A DNA stretch of 64,000 bases from Ensifer adhaerens (lineage in GTDB: Bacteria; Pseudomonadota; Alphaproteobacteria; Rhizobiales; Rhizobiaceae). Location of the stretch: NCBI RefSeq assembly GCF_013283195.1, contig NZ_JABEKT010000001.1:2266509-2330508 (forward strand). Reading direction: 5' to 3'. How positions within the stretch are numbered: the stretch's first letter is position 1; each line of letters begins with the position of its first letter. Positions 1-7,764 of the stretch are shown piece after piece. The notes under the pieces were generated by a model that was not told where the DNA came from, did not search any database, and saw only the letters and a list, made by a program, of their open reading frames with translations. Both the position numbers and the translations under genes were made by a program.

Positions 1-263
1 TGCGATTCCATGGAGGTAGGTTTTGCACCTCACATCACGGCGGAATCACTGACATTGATTTCGTTGAGAAATCCGGTTGCGCTTCATTGGCGGGCGGAAT
101 AACCCTCACAACAGCGCGGAATCGAGTCGCGAAACCTCGCATCGATCCGGAATAGAGCGTTATCGCAACAGCGGGTGTCTGGTAGGGTGTGGCTTGCACG
201 CAAATAGCCCAACCTCAGCCATATTCATTAAGGCAGCAGCCTTTTCAAATTCATGGCTACGAA

Positions 264-578
264 ATGAACTTTGACTTCGGCAATACGATGCGAGAGATTG
301 TTGTTGATTGCTCAGACATAAGATCGCCCGACGAGTTTTGGCGGCGCTATCTCGACGCTACGAAGCCGGAAGGTGCATCGATGTTTGGTCGCAACCTCGA
401 CGCATTCTGGGATGCCATTGAGGGCGGCGGACCAGGATGGCCGGGTGAAGTCACACTCATTTTTTCGCACTCCGATCAATTGTCAAAGCTGCGGACGCCG
501 GACGGGTCGTTTCTGGATGCGCTGAAAAAGATCGCGAATGACGCGACCGAGATAAGCGTGAAGTTCATCGACGGCTAA
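264..578 (+). CDS. Barstar-like (barnase inhibitor family) protein
   Basis: 104-residue acidic protein. Residues 41-55 (FGRNLDAFWDAIEGG) match the conserved core of the barstar family, in which this helix-loop region plugs the active site of an extracellular-type ribonuclease; the family is cytoplasmic and immunity-like. The ATG at 264 is preferred because the protein there begins just before the first beta strand; ATG 288 (MREIVVDC) is equally possible, and upstream in-frame sequence looks non-coding. No ribonuclease partner is visible in the 263 bases to its left, so it is either an orphan immunity gene or its partner lies outside the window. The gene is visibly less GC-rich than its neighbours and sits just beyond the 3' end of tRNA-Arg, a common site for island integration. 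Family call fairly firm, start and partner uncertain. Confidence 0.72.
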   Translation: MNFDFGNTMREIVVDCSDIRSPDEFWRRYLDATKPEGASMFGRNLDAFWDAIEGGGPGWPGEVTLIFSHSDQLSKLRTPDGSFLDALKKIANDATEISVKFIDG

Positions 579-685
579 CAGCTTTCGTCCGACCGGACAA
601 ATCACGTCACTTCATCGGCTTTAAAGGTCGGCTGATTCCGGATCGTCTGACCACATTCCGGATCGATGTGAAGCTCGAAAGTAGG

Positions 686-762
686 TGGCGACCCCTGCAG
701 GATTCGAACCTGCGACAACCTGCTTAGAAGGCAGGTGCTCTATCCAACTGAGCTAAGGGGCC
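686..762 (-). tRNA. tRNA-Arg (anticodon TCT)
   Basis: Read on the minus strand the segment folds as a full cloverleaf: acceptor GGCCCCT/AGGGGTC, D arm AGCTCAGTTGGATAGAGC, anticodon loop CTTCTAA with TCT, T arm with GGTTCGAATCC, and an encoded CCA at 686-688. 77 nt. Confidence 0.96.
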
Positions 763-799
763 GTTGCGGGCAGGGCCCGTCGAAAACGGCTCAAGGACC

Positions 800-1105
800 T
801 CAATGGGTCCAGGGCTGCATCCGGCTGAAACGGAAATTGTCCGGGTAGGACACAGTCTTGCGGGTCGCCTCCTTCGGGGCAATCACGCGGTACTCGATGC
901 CGTTGCGCTCGGCATAGGCGATGGCCTGCTCCGCACTTTCGAAGGTCAGTCGCAGCTGCTGCAGCGTATCACCCGAGCTGGTGTAGCCCATGACCGGGTC
1001 GATGGTGCGCGGCTTTTCCTGATCAAACTCCAGCAGCCACAGATTCGTCTTGGCTTTGCCAGACTGCATGGCGGTCTTTGCTGGACGATAGATCTTTGCG
1101 GACAT
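800..1105 (-). CDS. NDUFS4-like NADH dehydrogenase (complex I) accessory subunit
   Basis: 101 residues. It matches the 'ETC complex I subunit conserved region' family, the alphaproteobacterial counterpart of mitochondrial NDUFS4 (18 kDa), an accessory subunit on the peripheral arm of NADH:ubiquinone oxidoreductase. Diagnostic stretches are the N-terminal MSAKIYRPAKTAMQSG, the central W-LEF segment followed by DP-MGYTSSGD, and the C-terminal YPDNF-F-R-PWTH. The start at 1105 is chosen because homologues begin with this MSAKIY segment; an in-frame ATG at 1165 would add 20 residues without family resemblance. Monocistronic, with tRNA-Arg immediately downstream on the same strand. Confidence 0.88.
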   Translation of the reverse strand: MSAKIYRPAKTAMQSGKAKTNLWLLEFDQEKPRTIDPVMGYTSSGDTLQQLRLTFESAEQAIAYAERNGIEYRVIAPKEATRKTVSYPDNFRFSRMQPWTH

Positions 1106-1387
1106 GGTTTCGAACGGCTCCGTTATTTCGCTGCTGAAGCGTTTTCTCGCCGCAACACGCGTCATCCCATAGCGCAGAATGATTTAAAACGGAATGACTT
1201 TCAGACGGATAAATCTGGCTTTTCGCCCGGATTCTGTCAGCGGCATGAGATGGGACGCTGGCCAAGGGGGCGGCCACGCAATCGCCGCCAGACACTATCG
1301 TCGGACAACAAACGCCGAAAGCACTCACAGATCGACGCATGCCAATGTTGCAGTCGACCAATAAATCAATATTTTCAGGGATTTCGT

Positions 1388-1464
<77 letters not shown>

Positions 1465-1684
1465 TGCCAACGGCGCCGGAGATACACGCTTCACCCACGC
1501 CCTGCAACATGAAATTTCATGCCGGGCGAGCTTACGGGGAAAATGTCATGCGCTTATGGGATGCCCGCGTGGCCAATATGCTGGAAATTCAGGCTTTCGC
1601 GCCCGATTTCTCATTTTCATTTAGTAATCCCTAAACTCCATGCGGTAGAGGCGCGGCGACAAACAACCAGTCCGAGCCGGATCC

Positions 1685-2866
1685 ATGACCGCCCAACTTG
1701 ACCTCGCAACTGTGCTGCTGCTCCACAAATCGTCGTTTCTGGTCGGCGCGCTGTGCTTCCTTTATCTCCGGTGGCAATCGCCCCGGAGCGAGGGGCTTGG
1801 GATTCTTGCGATCGGATTTCTTTTTCTCGCCTTGGCATCCACACTTGCAGGATACGGCGAGCAGAAGCTGCTGCCGGCTTTCTTGTGGACGCTCTCGAGT
1901 TTTACGCTCGGCCTTACCGGCTACGCTCTCTTCTGGATCGGGCTGTCCCGCCTCAGTGGTCAAAGGCGGCAACGGGCCGATTGGCTGGCGCTTGCTATTC
2001 CCTTGACCGGGGCGGTCGTCGGCTTGGTCACGCATTTCCATGTCGTCAACTACATGCGTGCAACCGCCTTCAACACCGGTGCTTTTGTCGTTCTCGCCGC
2101 CTCCGCCTTCAAAGTCGTCTCGGACCGGCGAGATGAGCCGCTGCCGGTACGGGCAATCTTTGCGGCGTCTTTGGCGGTCGCGGCCGCTCTTTGCCTTGCT
2201 GTCGTGGTTGGCCTGCTCAAGCCGGAATTTCTGCCGGTTACCACGACCTACGCCTTCTTCCTGCTGATCATCAGCCACTTCGCCATCGCACTCTTTGCGC
2301 TGGTGCTCGTCAAGGAGCGTGCGGAGGCGGCATTGCGGCGGACGGCCGATACGGACATGCTGACGGGGGTTGGGAATCGCCGATGGTTCCTGTCGCAACT
2401 GCCACGCTTCGGCTTCGAGGGCGATGCCCTTGCGATCATGGACCTCGACTTCTTCAAGCGCATCAATGACCGGTTTGGCCACCAGGCAGGTGACAAAGCG
2501 CTGATCGCCTTTGCCGAAACGGTGCGCGCTAACCTGCGTTCGAGCGATTGTTTCGCCCGGCTCGGAGGCGAAGAGTTCGGGCTCTACCTCCCGAAAACGA
2601 GCGAAGTGCAAGCCCAGGCCGTCGTCGAACGGCTTCGCTTTGCCATCGAGCAATTGGATATCCGATTCGACGACCGTCGCGTTGCTCTCAGCGTCAGCAT
2701 CGGCGTTGTCGCCGGCCGCGGCGTGCAACGTAGCTGGGAGGAGCTGTTCAGCATGGCCGATGCCGCGCTCTACCAGGCGAAGGATGCCGGCCGTAACTGC
2801 GTCGTCGCCTATGCCCTGCCACCGGCGTCGTTTGCGAGGAACATATCGGGAGCACGTGTAGGTTGA
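1685..2866 (+). CDS. Membrane-bound diguanylate cyclase (GGDEF)
   Basis: 393 residues. Roughly residues 8-210 hold six or seven hydrophobic segments forming an integral membrane sensor without a recognisable named domain. Residues about 222-380 are a GGDEF domain that makes cyclic di-GMP from two GTP: DMLTGVGNRR, the metal-binding DLDFFKRIND, and the active-site GGEEF at 294-298. An RxxD inhibitory site (RSSD, 285-288) lies exactly five residues before GGEEF, so product inhibition is expected. No EAL domain. The ATG at 1685 has weak upstream ribosome-binding sequence. It stands alone; neighbours give no hint of its input signal. Catalytic activity is inferred from intact motifs. Confidence 0.9.
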   Translation: MTAQLDLATVLLLHKSSFLVGALCFLYLRWQSPRSEGLGILAIGFLFLALASTLAGYGEQKLLPAFLWTLSSFTLGLTGYALFWIGLSRLSGQRRQRADWLALAIPLTGAVVGLVTHFHVVNYMRATAFNTGAFVVLAASAFKVVSDRRDEPLPVRAIFAASLAVAAALCLAVVVGLLKPEFLPVTTTYAFFLLIISHFAIALFALVLVKERAEAALRRTADTDMLTGVGNRRWFLSQLPRFGFEGDALAIMDLDFFKRINDRFGHQAGDKALIAFAETVRANLRSSDCFARLGGEEFGLYLPKTSEVQAQAVVERLRFAIEQLDIRFDDRRVALSVSIGVVAGRGVQRSWEELFSMADAALYQAKDAGRNCVVAYALPPASFARNISGARVG

Positions 2867-2969
2867 ATTTGTTGCGGTGCGGCGACGATCTGCCAGCCTG
2901 TGAGCGCCAGCGCTGCTGCGCCGCGTGGCTGTACCGCTCTCGATCCCGGCCTCGTTCAAGGTCGTGGAT

Positions 2970-3010
2970 AAAAAAACGGGCCGGCGGAAATGCATCCAGC
3001 CGGCCCGTTC
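2970..3010 (-). terminator. Strong intrinsic terminator on the minus strand with no minus-strand gene upstream
   Basis: A 10-bp perfect GC-rich stem (ACGGGCCGGC, 2976-2985, against GCCGGCCCGT, 2999-3008) with a 13-nt loop. The T run (seven bases, 2970-2976) follows the stem only when read on the minus strand, so it terminates leftward transcription. No minus-strand protein gene precedes it. See the finding on a possible small RNA. Confidence 0.75.
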
Positions 3011-3111
3011 CGGCAATCTCGCGGAAAGGGGAACGTCTCTGCGCGGGGCTGCAGCGCCGCGCGAAGGGAGATCGATTGCCACCTGATAATGCCTGAATGC
3101 GCCTTGCCCAA

Positions 3112-3141
3112 TTGACATTTCGCGCTGAAAATTTGACATTT
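3112..3141 (+). promoter_or_regulatory. Direct repeat upstream of the GlxA-type regulator
   Basis: The 9-mer TTGACATTT occurs at 3112-3120 and again at 3133-3141, 21 bp apart, which is two helical turns. The second copy ends five bases before the start codon at 3147. Spaced direct repeats are the usual operator form for AraC-family proteins, so autoregulation is a reasonable inference. Confidence 0.4.
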
Positions 3142-3146
3142 ATCGC

Positions 3147-4151
3147 ATGGACGCCACAGAGAAAATGCAATCTGTGATCGATGTCGTGGTTGTCGTTCTG
3201 CCAGAGTCGTCAATCATGTCTCTGGCTTCTGTGCTCGATCCGATGCGTGCTGCCAATCGGGTCTCGGGTCGCCAGGTCTTTCGCTGGCGGTTGTTGTCGG
3301 GGGACGGCCAACCAATCATCCTGACGTGTGGCATTCCGATCGCCGTCGACGGCAAGTTCGCCTTGCCGCTCGAAGGCGATGTCTTGCTGGCGATCGGTGG
3401 CTTCAATCTCGACAGGCATGTCGGAAGCAGGTTCATCGCGACGCTTCAGGAGTGCGCCCGCCATTTTGACGTTGTGGCCGGTATCGAATCGGGCTGCTGG
3501 CTGCTCGGCCGCTCGGGTCTGCTCAACGGCCGCAAGGCGACAGCCCACTGGGAAGAGCTGGAGGATTTCAGCCAGGCATTCCCCGCATTGACGGTGCTGG
3601 GTGATCGCTTCGTCACCGATGGAAAATTCTGGACCTCCGGCGGCGCATCGCCGACTTTCGACATGATGCTGCATCTCATCAGCCAGCGCCTCGGCTCTGC
3701 CTTGGCGCTCGATGTCGCCAGCATCTTTGTCTACGACCAGACCCACAGCGCGACGGACGTCCAGCCGGTGGTCTCCCTCGGGCGGATAGAGACCCTTGAT
3801 CCCGGTTTGGCGGGGGCGATCCGTCTCATGGAGCGCACGCTCGAACGGCCTCTCACAGTTTCTGCGCTCGCACGTCGCCTGTCCGTGTCGCAGCGAAAGC
3901 TGGAGTCTCTGTTTTCAAAGGGCCTTTCGACCAGCCCCGGCGCCTATTACCTGCGCCTGCGCCTTCAGGTCGCCCATCGGCTTGTGCGCGATTCGGGAAG
4001 CCCGATCCGCGAGATCGCGCTGCGCTGCGGCTTCGACAGCCTCTCGGCGTTTTCTCGCGCCTACAGCCGCGAATACGGAACGAGCCCGTTGAAAATGCGC
4101 GGCAGGCACCGCGGCGCGGCTGCGATACCGCAACGCGGCGAGGGGATCTGA
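3147..4151 (+). CDS. GlxA-type transcriptional regulator (DJ-1/PfpI-like domain plus AraC HTH)
   Basis: 334 residues. Residues about 10-190 form a DJ-1/PfpI (type 1 glutamine amidotransferase-like) fold, with the ESGCW segment at the position of the nucleophile elbow. Residues about 225-320 carry the two helix-turn-helix motifs of AraC regulators (ALARRLSVSQRKLESLF and IREIALRCGFDSLSAFSRAY). Rhizobia have many members, several controlling quaternary amine or amino-acid catabolism, but the effector cannot be read from sequence and the flanking genes are not an obvious target set. The ATG at 3147 fits the domain start; ribosome-binding sequence is weak. A pair of direct repeats lies immediately upstream. 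Confidence 0.88.
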   Translation: MDATEKMQSVIDVVVVVLPESSIMSLASVLDPMRAANRVSGRQVFRWRLLSGDGQPIILTCGIPIAVDGKFALPLEGDVLLAIGGFNLDRHVGSRFIATLQECARHFDVVAGIESGCWLLGRSGLLNGRKATAHWEELEDFSQAFPALTVLGDRFVTDGKFWTSGGASPTFDMMLHLISQRLGSALALDVASIFVYDQTHSATDVQPVVSLGRIETLDPGLAGAIRLMERTLERPLTVSALARRLSVSQRKLESLFSKGLSTSPGAYYLRLRLQVAHRLVRDSGSPIREIALRCGFDSLSAFSRAYSREYGTSPLKMRGRHRGAAAIPQRGEGI

Positions 4152-4227
4152 AGATGGTGAGTGCGCCTGATCCTTCGCTAGCGATTGCTATGCTTGGAGG
4201 TCGCGCAATCGGACGCCTGGTCTGCTG

Positions 4228-4482
4228 TCATTGGCAGCGGGCTTCGTACCGGCGGCCATAGCGATCACGATAGATACAATAGCCTTGGCGGTCCTGGGAA
4301 CGCCCAATCAGGTTACCCATGAGCCCCCCGGCCACAGCGCCGATAGCCGCACCGCCCCAGCTGTCGCTGACGACACCCCCGATAAGGGCGCCGGTACCCG
4401 CGCCGATTACGGTCCCTTTCTCTGTCTGAGTGCAGGACGCGAGGGTCGCAATCATTCCAACTGCAATGATAAGGTTTTTCAT
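4228..4482 (-). CDS. Small glycine-zipper outer-membrane-type lipoprotein
   Basis: 84 residues. Residues 1-17 are a lipoprotein signal peptide ending in the lipobox LASC, so Cys17 should be lipidated. Residues about 24-62 are rich in spaced glycines (GAGTGALIGG, GAAIGAVAGGLMGNLIG), a glycine-zipper region likely to insert in or pack against membrane. The tail contains a YCIYRDRYGRRYEARC segment with two cysteines. The start at 4482 is supported by an AGGGA ribosome-binding sequence seven bases upstream and by the signal peptide. Such lipoproteins are common in rhizobia; function is unknown. No operon partner. Confidence 0.82.
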   Translation of the reverse strand: MKNLIIAVGMIATLASCTQTEKGTVIGAGTGALIGGVVSDSWGGAAIGAVAGGLMGNLIGRSQDRQGYCIYRDRYGRRYEARCQ

Positions 4483-5155
4483 GCTTTCATCCCTTTGCTC
4501 GATGTTAATCTGGACTATCTCGATGGGAGTCTTTGCATTCACGCTACGTAACGCAGCATCTACGTAATGCGCGTAATTGTCGATAGTGGCGATTCGTGAA
4601 GGGATTCGGTGCGCTGATTGGCCTCTCACCCGGGCAACCCGGCGGCGTTAGGCTTCGTTTCGCGATCGGCGTTCCGAGCGTTTCTATGCTTCGTTCAGAG
4701 CCGTGCGCGTTTCTTGGATCGCATCCAGAGTAGCGGTGTTCATGGTAGCCCGCAAAGAACGACGACAGTAACCGCTGGCACGCATGCCGATGACAAGAGT
4801 GCCCCGCTGGTGGCGGATTGCGGGCGACTTGGTATGTCGCAGCCGTAAGCCATTGGCTCGAAGTGGAGACATCAATGCGCCGCCGAGCCGGGCGGGTAGT
4901 GATGTTCACAGACGTTGGTGCCCGCTACTGAATTATCCCCGTAGAGAGTTGCTTGCCACCACCGCAGCCGCCCGGCTGCCGGACACCACCGGATCAACGC
5001 GCTCACCCCGACGGCTCCGCTGGCGTCAGACCCATCGTTCCGTCCGCTCGAGGGGCTTTTTTGACACGTGCAGCCGTTTGAATGCAATGCACTGTCGTTC
5101 ATCGGCAGTTCAGGGTGATTAGCTCAATGTGATAACCAGTTAGGAGGAGTTTGCT
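4483..5155. other. Gene-poor stretch
   Basis: About 670 bases without a convincing gene on either strand; the open frames here are arginine- and serine-rich mirror frames without start-site support. The right end carries the promoter region and the strong AGGAGG ribosome-binding site of the BA14K-like gene. I see no RNA fold that I can name. Confidence 0.5.
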
Positions 5156-5488
5156 ATGAAAAAGCTCTTATCCGCCCTCGCAGCGATCAGCTTGGCTGCG
5201 TCTTTCGCGTTACCGCTAAGCGCCGCTCCGATTTTCGTGCCGAAACCTGTAGAAGTGCAGGCCATCACTACCGCCGAACAGGTCAACCACTGGCGAAACC
5301 GACATTGGCGGGCTGACCGTCGGTGGGATCGCCGCTGGGATAGGCGGCACGCCTGGCGTTCCTGCGGCTACTACGGCAGGTGTTACCCACGCTATTACGG
5401 GTACAACGGCTACCGTGACGGTTATGGTTACCGTGACCGATACCATTACCACCGGCGTTCGGGTGTGACCATCTACTTCAATTTCTAG
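5156..5488 (+). CDS. BA14K-like secreted protein
   Basis: 110 residues. A clear Sec signal peptide (residues 1-24, cleavage near SAAP) is followed by a strongly basic, aromatic region: HWRNRHWRADRRWDRRW and a tyrosine/glycine/arginine-rich segment (about residues 70-100). This composition matches the BA14K-like family of rhizobial and Brucella exported proteins, known in Brucella as immunoreactive and lectin-like. It lacks the usual C-terminal BA14K core in recognisable form, so it may be only a relative. The ATG is set by a very strong ribosome-binding site (TAGGAGGAG, spacing five). Monocistronic. Role unknown. Confidence 0.72.
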   Translation: MKKLLSALAAISLAASFALPLSAAPIFVPKPVEVQAITTAEQVNHWRNRHWRADRRWDRRWDRRHAWRSCGYYGRCYPRYYGYNGYRDGYGYRDRYHYHRRSGVTIYFNF

Positions 5489-5600
5489 CGGGAAGCGCTG
5501 CAGCGCCAGGCGGACGCTGGATTTGCTACGGATCGATACGAAACGTGCAGCAATTACTCAAAGCGCACAGGTCTGAAGTGGCGTCAAAGAAAGAGAAAGA

Positions 5601-5676
5601 TGGTGAGCGCGCAGGGATTCGAACCCTGGACCTACTGATTAAAAGTCAGTTGCTCTACCGGCTGAGCTACGCGCTC
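5601..5676 (-). tRNA. tRNA-Lys (anticodon TTT)
   Basis: Minus-strand cloverleaf: acceptor GAGCGCG/CGCGCTC, anticodon stem ACTGA with loop CTTTTAA giving TTT, T loop GTTCGAATC, encoded CCA at 5601-5603. 76 nt. Confidence 0.96.
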
Positions 5677-5828
5677 CCTAGCCGCGGCCGTGAAGCCCGG
5701 CGGAAGTGGGCGGACATATGCACTTGAGCTTCCCGCCGGTCAACCCAAAAATTACGGCTTTCGTGAAGAAATGGTGCATGGCGCAATGATCGCCAAAAGG
5801 TGATTGGTATCATCGGGATCATGCGGCT

Positions 5829-6614
5829 ATGGAATGGCCCAAATACCGCATGCCGGAGTTCTTGCCGTTGTCGATTGCCGATATTTCGATCTGGACCGCC
5901 ATTCTCGCTGGCGCTCTGTCCTTCCTTTCGCCCTGTGTTCTGCCGCTTGTGCCGCCCTATCTCTGCTATATGGCGGGTGTTTCGGTCGATCAGTTTCGAA
6001 GCGGCGAGGCAGTTTCGGCGCGCAGCACAAGGCGCGCCGTTCTGCCGGCGGCCCTTCTGTTCACGCTCGGTTTTGCGACCGTGTTCGTGTCGCTCGGTGC
6101 CGGCGCATCCTCGATCGGCCTGCTCCTGCGCCAGCACATGGATCTCCTGTCGCGCATCGGCGGCGTGGTGATCATCATCATGGGTCTGCATTTCCTCGGC
6201 GTGTTCAAGATCGGCCTGCTTGCGCGTGAGGCGCGGTTCCAAGGTGGAGGCAAGCCGGCGACGCTGTCGGGCGCCTATATCATGGGCCTTGCCTTCGCCT
6301 TTGGCTGGACGCCTTGCATCGGCCCGGTGCTTGGAACGATCCTCGGGGTTGCGGCAGCACGCGACACGGTCACGGACGGCGCCATGCTCCTGGCCGTCTA
6401 TTCGCTCGGACTTGCAATCCCGTTCTGGATTGCAGCCGGTTTCTCCGGTGCGTTCATGCGCTTTCTCCTGCGGTTCCGACGCCATCTCGGCCTCGTCGAA
6501 AAGCTGATGGGCGCGCTTCTGGTGCTGGCGGGCCTGGCCTTCCTCTTCGGCTTCATCAGTTCCGTCGCCATCTGGTTCCAACAGACCTTCCCGATTCTGA
6601 TGAAGATCGGCTAA
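5829..6614 (+). CDS. ccdA: Cytochrome c biogenesis protein CcdA
   Basis: 261 residues with six predicted membrane spans. It carries the two redox cysteine motifs of the CcdA/DsbD-beta family: LSPCVLPLVPPYL near residue 34 and GWTPCIGPVLG near residue 160. CcdA carries reducing equivalents from cytoplasmic thioredoxin across the inner membrane to periplasmic thiol proteins, including those keeping apocytochrome c reduced. The ATG at 5829 is the longest start; ATG 5850 would remove seven residues and keep all spans. It stands alone, not beside other ccm genes. Confidence 0.92.
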   Translation: MEWPKYRMPEFLPLSIADISIWTAILAGALSFLSPCVLPLVPPYLCYMAGVSVDQFRSGEAVSARSTRRAVLPAALLFTLGFATVFVSLGAGASSIGLLLRQHMDLLSRIGGVVIIIMGLHFLGVFKIGLLAREARFQGGGKPATLSGAYIMGLAFAFGWTPCIGPVLGTILGVAAARDTVTDGAMLLAVYSLGLAIPFWIAAGFSGAFMRFLLRFRRHLGLVEKLMGALLVLAGLAFLFGFISSVAIWFQQTFPILMKIG

Positions 6615-6801
6615 GTCGACCGAGGACAGGGGCGCGTTCGCCGATTGCGGCTCAACCTATTGGAATCGATCAGGTTGATGCTATTGGGTTGAACAGGCCC
6701 AATTGAACGACAGCGCGAACTTTGCGACCAACCGACGACTGGGCATCGGGTGGGGTCCTGTTCCCGCTCAGCGGATCGCATGCGCATGGCCGGGGAGTGG
6801 C

Positions 6802-7764
6802 ATGACGGAAATTGCTGGCCTGGTACTGCCATTCTTCGGGCTGATTTTTCTCGGTTATCTGACCGCCCGCTTTGTCGAGCATCCGGGCGAGGCGATGGGA
6901 TGGTTGAACACCTTCATCATCTACCTCGCTTTGCCGGCGCTGTTCTTCAAGCTGGTGTCGCGAACGCCGATCGAACAGCTGACGCGCGCCGATTTCATCC
7001 TGACGAGTGTCGGGGCGACCTACGTCGTCTTTTCGCTGATCTTCATCGTCGGCCTGTACGCGCGGCGCAACACCGTGGGCGAGGCAACCATCCAGGGCTT
7101 TGCCGCCGCCTACGGTAACATCGGTTACATGGGGCCCGGGCTTGCCTTGCTGGCACTGGGCGACGCCGCGGCGGTGCCGGTCGCGCTGATCTTCTGCTTC
7201 GAGAATGCTGCGCATTTTACCGTGGCGCCAGCGATGATGGCGCTGTCGGGCGGGCGAAAGGAAAAGCCTGTTGTGCTGGCCTTCGGCATCGCCCGCAAGA
7301 TCATCCTGCACCCATTCATCCTGTCGACCTTGGCGGGTGTCGTGGCGGCATTCTTTGCAGTCCAGCCGCCGTTGCCGGTGCAACGCCTGATCGACTATCT
7401 GGCGCAGGCGGCAGCCCCTTGTGCCCTGTTTGCCATGGGTGTGACGCTGGCGCTGCGGCCGATCAAACGCATCCCGGTCGAGATCGGGTACATCGTGCCT
7501 GCCAAGTTGATCCTGCACCCGGTGTTGGTGTTCACGGCGCTCAGCCTGACAGGCAACTATGATCCTGTCTGGGTGCAGACGGCTGTGTTGCTGGCCGCGC
7601 TGCCGACGGCGACGAACGTCTTTGTCATCGGACACCAATATGGCGTCTGGCAGGAGCGTGCCTCGGCGACGATCCTGATCACCACGCTGCTTTCGGTCGC
7701 AACCGTGACCGGGCTGCTCTACCTGATCCGCTCAGGCGCTCTTCCGGCCGATCTTTTCCCGTAA
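6802..7764 (+). CDS. AEC-family (auxin efflux carrier-like) transporter
   Basis: 320 residues, about ten hydrophobic segments in two halves separated by a short central loop, as in the AEC/malonate transporter family of inner-membrane permeases for small carboxylates or related solutes. The ATG at 6802 is preferred over an upstream TTG because GGGGAG precedes it and the first membrane span begins immediately (LVLPFFGLIFLGYL). Substrate cannot be deduced. The last 33 bases overlap the 3' end of the convergent UbiH-type gene. Confidence 0.85.
   Translation: MTEIAGLVLPFFGLIFLGYLTARFVEHPGEAMGWLNTFIIYLALPALFFKLVSRTPIEQLTRADFILTSVGATYVVFSLIFIVGLYARRNTVGEATIQGFAAAYGNIGYMGPGLALLALGDAAAVPVALIFCFENAAHFTVAPAMMALSGGRKEKPVVLAFGIARKIILHPFILSTLAGVVAAFFAVQPPLPVQRLIDYLAQAAAPCALFAMGVTLALRPIKRIPVEIGYIVPAKLILHPVLVFTALSLTGNYDPVWVQTAVLLAALPTATNVFVIGHQYGVWQERASATILITTLLSVATVTGLLYLIRSGALPADLFP

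Noticed and set aside
1-102. Open frame entering from the left edge and stopping at 102
   Set aside because: 33 codons without recognisable similarity; cannot be told from chance.
1631-3139. 502-codon minus-strand frame opposite the first diguanylate cyclase
   Set aside because: Arginine/serine-rich mirror frame with no family resemblance.
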